From positions 1-9,459 of the forward strand of contig JAEXCS010000030.1 in the NCBI GenBank assembly GCA_023402075.1: a stretch of 9,459 bases of DNA. The letters run 5' to 3'. Position 1 is the first letter of the stretch. The number at the start of each line of letters is the position of its first letter. The position numbers were made by a program, and so were the translations under genes. This stretch comes from Bacillota bacterium. Lineage in GTDB: Bacteria; Bacillota; Clostridia; Oscillospirales; Oscillospiraceae. Below the pieces are notes generated by a model. It did no database searches and was not told where the DNA came from. It saw only the letters and a program-made list of their open reading frames with translations. Shown piece after piece: positions 1-6,236 of this stretch.

Positions 1-698
1 ATATCAACTTCCTGCGTACCGGCTCCTCGCTGGACGTGGATAAGATCAACTTCCAGACGAAGATGTTCGATGTCAGCACGAACCTGAAGATGACCCGTCC
101 GGCCTTCGGCGGCCACCTGATGGCCACCATCATCTGCCCGCGGTTCCGTCCCTGCATGGCGACGGTGCGCCCCGGCGTGATGAAGAAGAACGTCTTCGAC
201 CAGGCCAAGGCGGATGCGTGCGAGATCGTGAAGCCCAGTTTCCAGCTGAGCGAGAGCGACCTGAACACCGAGGTTGTGGAGGTCGTGAAGGCCGCCAAGA
301 AGCTGGTGGACCTGATCGGCGCGGACTACATCGTGTCTGTGGGCCGCGGCATCAGCAAGGATGTCGAGGGCGGCATCAAGCTGGCTGAGGAGCTGGCTGA
401 GGTGCTGGGCGGCGTCGTTGGCGGCTCCCGTGCCACCATCGACTCCGGCTGGCTGTCCGCCGACCACCAGGTGGGCCAGACCGGCAAGACCGTGCATCCG
501 AAGGTGTACATCGCTCTGGGCATTTCCGGCGCCATCCAGCACAAGGCCGGCATGCAGGATTCCGAGTGCATCATCGCGGTGAACAAGAACGACACCGCTC
601 CCATCTTCGAGATTGCCGATTACGGCATCTGCGGCGACCTGTTCAAGGTTGCACCCCTGCTCACCGACGCTGTTCGCGCCGCTAAGGCCGGGAAGTAA
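1..698 (+). CDS. etfA: Electron transfer flavoprotein alpha subunit, C-terminal part (5' truncated by window edge)
   Basis: The reading frame is open from base 3 (I-N-F-L-R-T-G...) with no start of its own, so the gene begins upstream; the internal GTG at 36 is not the real start. About 231 residues remain of a family that is usually 320-400 long. The C-terminal FAD-binding domain is intact: the VGRGI segment, GGVVGGSRATIDSGW, the QVGQTGKTV motif and the ALGISGAIQH motif, followed by NKNDTAPIFEIADYGI. EtfA pairs with EtfB to form the cytoplasmic electron-transferring flavoprotein. In anaerobic Clostridia this usually works with butyryl-CoA or another acyl-CoA dehydrogenase, often in electron bifurcation. 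The neighbours that would name the partner dehydrogenase lie outside the window. The stop at 696-698 is followed directly by a strong terminator, so etfA is the last gene of its operon. Confidence 0.96.
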   Translation, partial: INFLRTGSSLDVDKINFQTKMFDVSTNLKMTRPAFGGHLMATIICPRFRPCMATVRPGVMKKNVFDQAKADACEIVKPSFQLSESDLNTEVVEVVKAAKKLVDLIGADYIVSVGRGISKDVEGGIKLAEELAEVLGGVVGGSRATIDSGWLSADHQVGQTGKTVHPKVYIALGISGAIQHKAGMQDSECIIAVNKNDTAPIFEIADYGICGDLFKVAPLLTDAVRAAKAGK

Positions 699-716
699 GA
701 TCAATTTTCACAGGAT

Positions 717-758
717 AAAAAGAGTCGCCATCCTTTTGGATGGCGACTCTCTTTTGTT
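717..758. terminator. Bidirectional intrinsic terminator between etfA and the sugar kinase
   Basis: A perfect 13-bp stem (agagtcgccatcc at 721-733, its complement at 738-750) encloses a TTTT loop. It is followed by CTTTTGTT on the plus strand and preceded by a run of A, which is a T tract on the minus strand. It can therefore end etfA transcripts and also transcripts of the convergent kinase gene. Confidence 0.9.
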
Positions 759-823
759 ATATATAGGCGTAAGCCGCAGCACATGCGCATGTTGCCCGGA
801 CGTGGATTCTTTATGTCTTAAAA

Positions 824-1813
824 TTATTTGCCCGGGTCCGGTGCCCATTCGCCTGCCGCTTGCATTCGGCGCAAAACGTCCTCCCGATGGGGCATGGCGG
901 GCATAGCCCCCCGCTTTTCAACGCACAGGGAGGCCACGGCATTGCCGAAGCGGGCAAAGGATTGAAAATCTTGAAAGGTGATTTGTTCCAGTGATTTTCC
1001 GCTCTCTGAAACGCGGGTCAGGAAACCGCCCCAAAATGAATCGCCCGCCCCGGTGGTATCTAGCGCCCGGGTGGGGAAGCCCGGGACCATCACGCTCCCG
1101 TCTTTTGTTGCTACCAGAGCGCCCTGATTTCCAATAGTTACCACCACACACAAGAGTCCCTGCCGCACCAGCTTTTCCGCACCCTCGCGCGGGTCGGAGC
1201 AATCCGTCAAATATTCCACCTCATCGTCAGAAACCTTTAAAAGGTGCACCAGCGGCAGGGGAATGCGCATTTGCTCCATGGCGGCGTTCTTGCTTGTCCA
1301 CAGCAGTGGACGGTAATTTGGGTCATAGGCGATGATTGCTCCGGCCCTACGCGCCAGATGAACAGCCTCCATCGTGGCGCTGCGGGCGGGCTCATCCGTC
1401 AAAGAGAGAGAGCCAAAATGCAGAATATCGCTGTGGGAAATCAGCTCCCGGTCCAGCTCCTCCGGAGAAAGCTGCACATCCGCACCCGGCTTTCTAGCAA
1501 AAGAGAAGCTGCGCTCTCCGTTCTCGGAAAGCTCGACAAACGCAAGAGTGGTAAAGTAACGTCCGTCGACCAAAAGCGAATGGGTATCAATACCGGTTTT
1601 TTTCAGCGTGTCCTCTAGAAATCGGCCCTGAATGTCATCGCCCACTTTGCCGATGAAGGCGGTTCTGCGGCCAAGCTTCGCGGCGCAGGCCAATACATTT
1701 GCCGGTGCTCCGCCCGGATTTTGTTCGAATACGGCCATGCCGGCGTCGGAATCCGGCAGAGGAGTATAGTCGATCAGAATTTCGCCCAGCGCTGTGATAT
1801 GTATGTTTTCCAT
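824..1813 (-). CDS. scrK: PfkB-family sugar kinase, probable fructokinase
   Basis: This 329-residue protein belongs to the ribokinase/PfkB family, which phosphorylates sugars with ATP in the cytoplasm; the closest recognisable class is fructokinase (fructose to fructose-6-phosphate). Visible features are the N-terminal GGAPAN motif at residues 34-39 (PfkB signature 1, running into GRRTAFIGKVGDD), a DPNYRPLLW segment at 164-172 typical of fructokinases, and signature 2 DTTGAGDSFWGG at 252-263 with the catalytic Asp at 258. The frame is open further upstream, but the ATG at 1813 fits family length and has GGGAGAG 4 nt upstream (1818-1824). The gene stands alone, with its own promoter and operator. 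No transporter or hydrolase is adjacent, so the natural sugar cannot be read from context. The symbol is tentative; other 2-keto or aldo-sugar substrates are possible. Confidence 0.88.
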   Translation of the reverse strand: MENIHITALGEILIDYTPLPDSDAGMAVFEQNPGGAPANVLACAAKLGRRTAFIGKVGDDIQGRFLEDTLKKTGIDTHSLLVDGRYFTTLAFVELSENGERSFSFARKPGADVQLSPEELDRELISHSDILHFGSLSLTDEPARSATMEAVHLARRAGAIIAYDPNYRPLLWTSKNAAMEQMRIPLPLVHLLKVSDDEVEYLTDCSDPREGAEKLVRQGLLCVVVTIGNQGALVATKDGSVMVPGFPTRALDTTGAGDSFWGGFLTRVSESGKSLEQITFQDFQSFARFGNAVASLCVEKRGAMPAMPHREDVLRRMQAAGEWAPDPGK

Positions 1814-1862
1814 CCATCTCTCCCATTTTTCAAACGGGGCGGAAACTTGCGTCCCGTGGAAA

Positions 1863-1884
1863 GTAAATCGTTTACGCAATTTAC
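1863..1884. promoter_or_regulatory. Operator-like inverted repeats over the kinase transcription start
   Basis: GTAAA-TCG-TTTAC at 1863-1875 is a perfect 5-bp inverted repeat with a central CG, reminiscent of LacI-family sugar-repressor operators. It is nested in a wider GTAAAT...ATTTAC pair ending at 1884. A further copy, GTAAATTGC at 1906-1914, is the inverse of GCAATTTAC at 1876-1884 and overlaps the -35. The placement over +1 and -35 suits a repressor, probably responding to the kinase's sugar. No regulator gene is in the window. Confidence 0.5.
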
Positions 1885-1887
1885 TTT

Positions 1888-1916
1888 ATCTTATCAGCTT
1901 TTTAGGTAAATTGCAA
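1888..1916 (-). promoter_or_regulatory. Sigma-A-type promoter of the sugar kinase
   Basis: Read on the minus strand: TTGCAA (1916-1911, 4/6 to the -35 consensus), a 17-nt spacer, then TAAGAT (1893-1888, 4/6 to the -10). Transcription would start near 1881, about 70 nt before the ATG at 1813. The start region is overlapped by an operator-like repeat. Confidence 0.6.
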
Positions 1917-2301
1917 GAGAGAAAGCCGGGCGAAAGAAATATGAGTTTAATTTGATGCAGCAAGAGTCTGAAGTAAACGGCAAAAGTAAAAAAAGAAAAT
2001 GGAAAAACATCCCTTTCGGTTTCCATAATAAAATATTTATGCAAACCAAAAGGATTTCGACAGAAAAGAAAATTTGAATCATGTTATGATCGCCGCAGGG
2101 ACATGAAAGACAGGCCTTTGAATGGCAAACAGGCCATGGGCCAACCATTCCCGAAACGAGGACAACCTTAAAAAAGGCTGCTGTCGCGCTTTTAAAGAAT
2201 GGCGCAGTCAAAATATAAGGAAGAAGCCGGTGTAAGCGGCAGACCTCAAGCCGTTCTCAATTTTTTGAATTGATACAGTTGATGCAAAGGAGACTTGGGA
2301 T
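1917..2301 (+). other. Gene-free region: leader and promoter zone of the spoIIA operon
   Basis: No convincing protein gene lies here. The left part is AT-rich. Visible elements are an extended -10 (2082-2090), a GGCC...GGCC imperfect stem-loop near 2113-2136, a TCAATT-ttttg-AATTGA inverted repeat at 2257-2273 some 30 nt before the spoIIAA start, and a 22-codon ATG frame at 2103-2171 with a poor ribosome binding site. A canonical sigma-H promoter, expected from Bacillus spoIIA, is not clear: AAAGGATTT at 2049-2057 matches the -35 well, but the nearest GAAT at 2076-2079 is about 3 nt too far away. Confidence 0.5.
2082..2090 (+). promoter_or_regulatory. Candidate extended -10 promoter for spoIIA
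   Basis: TG-T-TATGAT is an extended -10 element with 5/6 match to TATAAT. No -35 box sits at 17 nt upstream, as is tolerated for extended -10 promoters. It would give a leader of roughly 205 nt before spoIIAA. Confidence 0.4.
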
Positions 2302-2622
2302 ATGGATATCAAGATGCAGGCTGCGGACCGAAATTTGTTGTTGGAGCTCAATGGGGAGCTGGACCACCATGCTGCGAAAAACGCCATCCGCGAGCTGGAG
2401 TTGGCGGTGGACGCGGCGCTTCCCCGCAGACTGCTGCTGGATTTCGGCGGTGTAACCTTTATGGACAGCTCGGGCATCGCACTGCTGTTGCGGGCAAAAC
2501 GGTGCATGGATGCGCTGGACGGAAGTATGCAGGTTTGTCATGTGCAGCCACAGGCAAAGCGCGTGATGGATGCCGCCGGAATCGGACGGCTGATTCACAT
2601 AAAACAGGAGGGAACGGTATGA
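2302..2622 (+). CDS. spoIIAA: Anti-sigma F factor antagonist SpoIIAA
   Basis: This 106-residue STAS-domain protein frees sigma F in the forespore by binding SpoIIAB. The DSSG motif at residues 55-58 holds the serine (Ser57, matching Ser58 of Bacillus subtilis) that SpoIIAB phosphorylates to inactivate it; SpoIIE normally removes the phosphate. The first strand and turn, LLLELNGELDHHAA, and the segment LLLDFGGVTFMDSSGIA are typical of the family. AAGGAGA at 2287-2293 sits 8 nt before the ATG, a strong ribosome binding site that fixes the start. It is the first gene of the operon, and its stop overlaps the spoIIAB start as ATGA. Confidence 0.95.
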   Translation: MDIKMQAADRNLLLELNGELDHHAAKNAIRELELAVDAALPRRLLLDFGGVTFMDSSGIALLLRAKRCMDALDGSMQVCHVQPQAKRVMDAAGIGRLIHIKQEGTV

Positions 2623-3065
2623 GGAAGAGCGTGAATTACATTCGGCTGGAGTTTCCCAGCCGCAGCAGCAACGAGGGCTTCGCACGGATGGCGGCAGCTT
2701 GCTTCGCCTCGCAGATGGACCCCACGCTGAATGAGGTGGAAGATATCAAGACAGCAGTCAGCGAGGCGGTGACCAATGCCATCGTCCACGCCTATCCTGA
2801 CTCCATCGGCAAAGTAAGCCTGAAAGCGAAAATTTGCGAAGGAAATATTTTGGAAATTGCAATTAAGGATGCGGGAAAAGGAATTCCCAATATTGATAAG
2901 GCGCGGCAGCCGATGTTCACCACCGGTGGCGAGGGGCGCAGCGGCATGGGCTTCACCATTATGGAAAGCTTTATGGATGCTTTGACGATTCACTCCACGC
3001 CGGGGCGGGGAACAACGGTGACCATGCGCAAGAAAATTGCCAGCCGGGCCAACGGACAGCGATGA
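2619..3065 (+). CDS. spoIIAB: Anti-sigma F factor / serine kinase SpoIIAB
   Basis: This 148-residue GHKL-type ATPase holds sigma F inactive before asymmetric division and phosphorylates SpoIIAA. The N box is AVSEAVTNAIVHAY (Glu49, Asn53), the G1 box is KDAGKGIPN (Asp84), and the G2 box is GGEGRSGMGF at about 103-112; the family segment ARQPMFTT precedes it. The length is close to the 146 residues of B. subtilis. The open frame extends upstream to 2295, but AGGAGG at 2606-2611 lies 7 nt before the ATG at 2619, and the preceding gene overlaps by 4 bp. The stop overlaps the sigF start in the same ATGA way, so all three proteins are translationally coupled, which suits their stoichiometric partner switch. 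Confidence 0.95.
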   Translation: MRKSVNYIRLEFPSRSSNEGFARMAAACFASQMDPTLNEVEDIKTAVSEAVTNAIVHAYPDSIGKVSLKAKICEGNILEIAIKDAGKGIPNIDKARQPMFTTGGEGRSGMGFTIMESFMDALTIHSTPGRGTTVTMRKKIASRANGQR

Positions 3066-3778
3066 GCGGGCAGGCAACGCTGGACCTGCTCCGGGCGGCG
3101 CAGGAAGGTGACCAGCAGGCCTGCGAGCAGATTGTGGAGGAGAACAGCGGCCTGATTTGGAGCATCGTCCGACGATATTATGGCCGGGGCGTGGAGGTAG
3201 ACGACCTCTATCAACTGGGCTGTCTGGGCTTTTTAAAAGCGGTGCAGGGTTTTGATTTCACTTACGGAACTTGCTTTTCTACATATGCGGTACCTAAAAT
3301 CGCGGGTGAGATTCGTCGTTTTCTTCGGGATGACGGTGCAATCAAGGTGGGGCGGACCATTCGCGAGCGGGCGGCGCTGCTGTACAGCGTTCGGGAGCGG
3401 CTGCGGTTTGAACTGGGAAGAGAGCCGGTGCTCTCCGAGTTGGCAGAGAGTACCGGACTGACGCCGGAGGAAATTGCCAGGACGGAATTGGCCACAGACC
3501 TGCCGGATTCCCTCCAACGGGAGACGGAAGACGGTCTTGCGCTGGAGGGAATGCTGGGGACCGAGGCGCCGGAGGAAGGAATTGTGGAGCGTCTCGCGGT
3601 ACGGCAAGCGGTGGAAGCGCTGCCTGAAAAAGAGCGGATGACCATACTTCTGCGCTATTTCAGGGGCTTTACGCAGGAGCAGACCGCTAGAATTTTGAAA
3701 GTATCTCAGGTTCAGATTTCCCGTCTGGAGCGGCGGGGACTGGAGCGGCTACGGCGGGCCTTTGAGCCGTGGCGCTAA
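3062..3778 (+). CDS. sigF: Forespore-specific RNA polymerase sigma factor F
   Basis: This 238-residue sigma-70 family protein of the SigF/SigG group directs early forespore transcription. Region 2 runs through VEVDDLYQLGCLGFLKAV (46-61) and the FSTYAVPKIAGEIRRFLRDDG segment (72-92). Region 3 starts near KVGRTIRERA and LGREPVLSELAEST. Region 4 ends with the helix-turn-helix QEQTARILKVSQVQISRLER (205-224). SigF and SigG are similar in sequence; position as third gene of spoIIAA-spoIIAB-sigF decides for SigF. There is no good ribosome binding site of its own, so translation probably depends on the ATGA overlap with spoIIAB. Some sporeformers have spoVA genes downstream; here the operon ends at a terminator. 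Confidence 0.95.
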   Translation: MSGQATLDLLRAAQEGDQQACEQIVEENSGLIWSIVRRYYGRGVEVDDLYQLGCLGFLKAVQGFDFTYGTCFSTYAVPKIAGEIRRFLRDDGAIKVGRTIRERAALLYSVRERLRFELGREPVLSELAESTGLTPEEIARTELATDLPDSLQRETEDGLALEGMLGTEAPEEGIVERLAVRQAVEALPEKERMTILLRYFRGFTQEQTARILKVSQVQISRLERRGLERLRRAFEPWR

Positions 3779-3817
3779 AAATGGAATACTGTGCCAAAGC
3801 GGTGGGCCGTTTTGATT

Positions 3818-3858
3818 AAAAGCCGCGGGAGCGCATAAAATGTGCTTCCACGGCTTTT
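3818..3858. terminator. Bidirectional terminator between sigF and the convergent DNA-repair operon
   Basis: AAAAGCCG (3818-3825) pairs with CGGCTTTT (3851-3858). After one C/A mismatch the stem continues for about nine more pairs (two or three G-U) to a short A-rich loop around 3836-3840. T runs flank the stem on both strands, so it can end sigF transcripts and those of the minus-strand operon. Confidence 0.85.
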
Positions 3859-3868
3859 ACTGTCCGGA

Positions 3869-4672
3869 CTAGATGGAGGGCATTTCTGGCATGTCGTTTC
3901 TCAGACGGGGATTCTTCCCTGCAATAAAATAGGCCTCGTCCTGAAATTCCGTCATGGTGCCCCAATAGCGCTTCGGCATATGGGTTTGGCGGCATCGGGG
4001 ATTCTCTCGCTCTTTAATGGCAACGGTGTCGTAAAATCGCTTCCACAGCCGCCGGAAGGCGGCTTCCGTTTCGTCCGGGGCAGCTGCTTCAAACCGTTCC
4101 AGAGGAGCAATGATGGCCTTTCCGCGGGCGTAAAACAGCGCCTCGCGGTGGGTGCGGTCATAAATAAAAAACCGCTCGTTGGGAAAGCGACTGCAAAAAT
4201 GGGAGCGGAGAAGAGGAAGCACACGGTTTTTTGGCTCGATTTCACCGCCGAGGATTCCGGAATATTCAGAAAAGCGGACAAAGCCCCGCAGAAGCTGGGC
4301 CTCGCCTTCCAGATGGCGCACTGCCTTCAGGACGGGAAGCAGAGTTTCATCTGCCAGATTTCGAAGAAAACCCGGCCCTTCCCGCAGAAGCTTGGCGGTC
4401 AAGCGATAAAGGCACATCTCACGATATTCAAGGCAGGTGAGAAAGCCGCGCCGCAGCAGTATCACCGCCTGCCCAGAAAGAAGCGCCATTTTGCGCAGGA
4501 CGCGGTCCGCATGACTCTTCTCTGTTGTAACATGCCGGGTCTGAAACAGCGTGGGGCAGGCATCCTCCTCCGGTGTGATGTCGGACGGCGGCTCTCGATT
4601 GGCATAGCTTTCAAAAATGCAGCAGAGAAAGCCCTCAAAGCTCCCATCGTAAAGATAGACGACTTCCATCAT
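3869..4672 (-). CDS. Putative DNA repair/metabolism protein, TIGR03915 / DUF4130-like, partner of the radical SAM protein
   Basis: This protein of about 267 residues matches by overall pattern the family named 'probable DNA metabolism protein' (TIGR03915, DUF4130), nearly always encoded beside a TIGR03916 radical SAM protein. Visible marks are the N-terminal VVYLYDGSFEGFLCCIFESY segment, an LLxGxAxLLRGFVRFSE-like middle, the PHF-like region LRSHFCSRFPNERFFIYDRTHREALFY, and the C-terminal KRYWGTMTEF. In some bacteria the domain is fused to a uracil-DNA glycosylase domain; here it is stand-alone. The molecular function is unproven. Two adjacent ATG codons begin the gene (4672 and 4669); AGAGG lies about 6 nt before the second and only 3 before the first, so the second may be used. 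It follows the radical SAM gene by 9 nt in the LexA-box operon. Confidence 0.85.
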   Translation of the reverse strand: MMEVVYLYDGSFEGFLCCIFESYANREPPSDITPEEDACPTLFQTRHVTTEKSHADRVLRKMALLSGQAVILLRRGFLTCLEYREMCLYRLTAKLLREGPGFLRNLADETLLPVLKAVRHLEGEAQLLRGFVRFSEYSGILGGEIEPKNRVLPLLRSHFCSRFPNERFFIYDRTHREALFYARGKAIIAPLERFEAAAPDETEAAFRRLWKRFYDTVAIKERENPRCRQTHMPKRYWGTMTEFQDEAYFIAGKNPRLRNDMPEMPSI

Positions 4673-4681
4673 ACACCTCTT

Positions 4682-5944
4682 TCACGCGCCAAACAGGGAG
4701 AGCTGCTCCAGCCGGGTACCGGGGAGGGCGGGCTGCTCTGCCGCAATCAAATTGCGCAGTAAGCTCTCCGGTGTAAATCGCAGTCCCTCGGGCATCTGTC
4801 CCCGGCAGGTGAGAAAATACTGCGCTCGTTTCATTACCACGCCCAGCTTTTTCAGGTCCTCTGTTCGGAGGGTTCCCGCTCTCCGGGAAACCAAAATGCG
4901 CTTGGCGGAGACAACGCCCACACCGGGAATCCGAAGCAGGGCCTCATAATCTGCCGTGTTTACCTCCACGGGAAAAAACTCCAGATGGGCCAGCGCCCAA
5001 CTGCACTTCGGGTCTACCAACGGGTTGAAGTCCGGGGTTCCCTCATCCAGAAGCTCTTCCGCGCGAAATCCGTAAAACCGCAGAAGCCAGTCCGCCTGAT
5101 AAAGCCGATGCTCCCGCAGAAGGGGAGGCTTTGTGTTCCGGGAGGGAAGGAGGGAGTGCTCTACCACAGGAACGTATGCGGAGAAAAAGACCCGCTTGAG
5201 GCGGTAGCGGTCATATAGCCCTTGGGTAAGCCGCAAAATCCGCAGGTCGGAATCCGGCGTGGCCCCCACAATCAATTGAGTGCTTTGCCCTGCGGGGGCA
5301 AATTTCGGCGCGTGGCGGTATTTGACCAGTTCTTCCTTACATTGAACACCGCGGGTTTGAATCTGCCGCATGGGTGCGAGAATCGCGCCCTTTGTCTTGT
5401 CCGGGGCAAGGGCCTTCAGCCCCGCTTCGGAGGGCAGCTCAATATTGACGGACAGCCGGTCCGCCAGAAGGCCCAGCCGCTCCACCAGCTCCGGCGCGGC
5501 GCCGGGGATGGCCTTGGCATGGATATAGCCGTTAAACCGGTAAGTCTCCCGCAGAATTTGCAATGCGCGGATCATCTGCTCCATGGTGTGGTCCGGATTG
5601 CGTAAGACCCCGGAGGAGAGAAACAGCCCCTCAATATAGTTTCGGCGGTAAAAGCCGATGGTCAGCTCTGCCAGCTCTTCGGGGGTAAACGCGGCCCGGG
5701 GCGTGTCGTTACTGCGGCGGTTGACGCAGTATTTGCAGTCGTACACGCACTGATTGCTTAACAGCACCTTCAGCAGTGTGACACACCTTCCGTCCGCCGA
5801 AAAGGAATGGCAGCAGCCCATGGCGGACGTAGAGGTGTTGCCGATGTAGCCTTCTTTATAGCCCCGGCGCGCCCCGGAGGAAGTGCAGGCTGCGTCATAT
5901 TTTGCCGCGTCGGAAAGAATGCTTAGTTTTTCCAGCAGTTCCAT
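4682..5944 (-). CDS. Putative DNA modification/repair radical SAM protein (TIGR03916-like) with helix-hairpin-helix and C-terminal clamp motif
   Basis: This 420-residue radical SAM enzyme carries the CxxxCxxC [4Fe-4S] motif at Cys66, Cys70 and Cys73 (QCVYDCKYCVNRRSND). The N-terminal segment has further cysteines at 20, 44, 45 and 54 (AMGCCHSFSADGRC), a pattern I recall from the family. A helix-hairpin-helix DNA-binding motif is at about 336-351 (LLRIPGVGVVSAKRIL). The last residues contain QLSLF (414-418), an exact match to the consensus beta sliding clamp binding pentapeptide. The substrate is unknown: the family name rests on gene association with uracil-DNA glycosylase domains. The start at 5944 has a poor ribosome binding site but lies 6 nt after the stop of the small gene upstream, so translation may be coupled. 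It is transcribed from a LexA-box promoter at 6115-6143. Confidence 0.9.
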   Translation of the reverse strand: MELLEKLSILSDAAKYDAACTSSGARRGYKEGYIGNTSTSAMGCCHSFSADGRCVTLLKVLLSNQCVYDCKYCVNRRSNDTPRAAFTPEELAELTIGFYRRNYIEGLFLSSGVLRNPDHTMEQMIRALQILRETYRFNGYIHAKAIPGAAPELVERLGLLADRLSVNIELPSEAGLKALAPDKTKGAILAPMRQIQTRGVQCKEELVKYRHAPKFAPAGQSTQLIVGATPDSDLRILRLTQGLYDRYRLKRVFFSAYVPVVEHSLLPSRNTKPPLLREHRLYQADWLLRFYGFRAEELLDEGTPDFNPLVDPKCSWALAHLEFFPVEVNTADYEALLRIPGVGVVSAKRILVSRRAGTLRTEDLKKLGVVMKRAQYFLTCRGQMPEGLRFTPESLLRNLIAAEQPALPGTRLEQLSLFGA

Positions 5945-5950
5945 GGCATC

Positions 5951-6073
5951 TCAGCGCGTTTCCGCGCGCCGGAAGGACCGGGAAGGCCGTTCAATGGCGT
6001 CAATGATGCGAAAGAGCAGATGTGTCAAAAACCCCACGCCCACCAAGGCTAAAAGCAGTGTGTATCCGGTCAT
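5951..6073 (-). CDS. Small single-span membrane protein (40 residues), first gene of the LexA-box operon
   Basis: An ATG at 6073 is preceded, at 8 nt, by an excellent ribosome binding site (AAAGGAGG, minus strand, 6089-6082) and opens a 40-codon frame ending in TGA at 5951. The protein begins MTGYTLLLALVGVG, has one hydrophobic segment over about residues 4-24, and ends in a hydrophilic basic tail with arginines (ERPSRSFRRAETR); a short N-terminus with the basic tail in the cytoplasm is expected. It lies between the SOS-type promoter and the radical SAM gene, 6 nt before the latter's start. I do not recognise the family. By position it could be an SOS-induced membrane effector such as a division inhibitor (compare the unrelated Caulobacter SidA, 29 residues), or a membrane partner of the repair proteins. 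Both ideas are inference; the reading of the gene itself is well supported. Confidence 0.72.
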   Translation of the reverse strand: MTGYTLLLALVGVGFLTHLLFRIIDAIERPSRSFRRAETR

Positions 6074-6090
6074 TGAAAAGCCCTCCTTTG

Positions 6091-6102
6091 GAACCTCTGT
6101 TC
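6091..6102. promoter_or_regulatory. LexA (SOS) box just downstream of the start site
   Basis: GAAC-CTCT-GTTC is a perfectly palindromic match to the Gram-positive LexA box. It covers about +7 to +18 of the transcript, 34 bp (about three helical turns) centre to centre from the box in the promoter spacer. Confidence 0.82.
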
Positions 6103-6114
6103 TAATTTAAGGCA

Positions 6115-6143
6115 ATTATAACTAGAACTAATGTTTTTGTCAA
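6115..6143 (-). promoter_or_regulatory. Perfect-consensus sigma-A promoter of the DNA-repair operon
   Basis: On the minus strand TTGACA (6143-6138) and TATAAT (6120-6115) are separated by exactly 17 nt: 12 of 12 consensus positions. The start site is expected near 6108, some 35 nt before the ATG of the small membrane protein. So strong a promoter is presumably held off by repression, in keeping with the two overlapping LexA boxes. Confidence 0.92.
6125..6136. promoter_or_regulatory. LexA (SOS) box inside the promoter spacer
   Basis: GAAC-TAAT-GTTT fits the Gram-positive LexA/DinR box GAAC-N4-GTTY. It lies entirely between the -35 and -10 hexamers, where a bound repressor would exclude RNA polymerase. 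A weaker look-alike, GAACAAAGGTAC, is at 6155-6166 upstream of the -35. Confidence 0.75.
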
Positions 6144-6236
6144 GAGGAAAAACAGAACAAAGGTACGAAATTACAAAAACCCAAAGACGCTGGATTTGTC
6201 CGGTGGGCTATATTTTGTGAAAATGGGCAGAAGTTC

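Noticed and set aside
2049..2084. Sigma-H promoter for spoIIA
   Set aside because: The -35 match is good, but the spacer to GAAT is 15 nt rather than the usual 11-12, and the -10 flanks do not match. Other GAAT sites at 2119 and 2197 lack a convincing -35.
2103..2171. 22-codon ATG frame in the spoIIA leader as a possible leader peptide
   Set aside because: The ribosome binding site is poor and too close, the peptide has no regulatory codon run, and nothing else supports translation.
3842..4762. Long open frame (306 codons) on the plus strand
   Set aside because: It lies antisense to the DUF4130-type gene, has no ribosome binding site, resembles no family, and runs through the bidirectional terminator. 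It is a shadow frame caused by GC-rich codons.
6155..6166. Third LexA box (GAACAAAGGTAC)
   Set aside because: The second half-site is GTAC instead of GTTY and it lies upstream of the -35. It is mentioned with the real boxes but not counted as a site.
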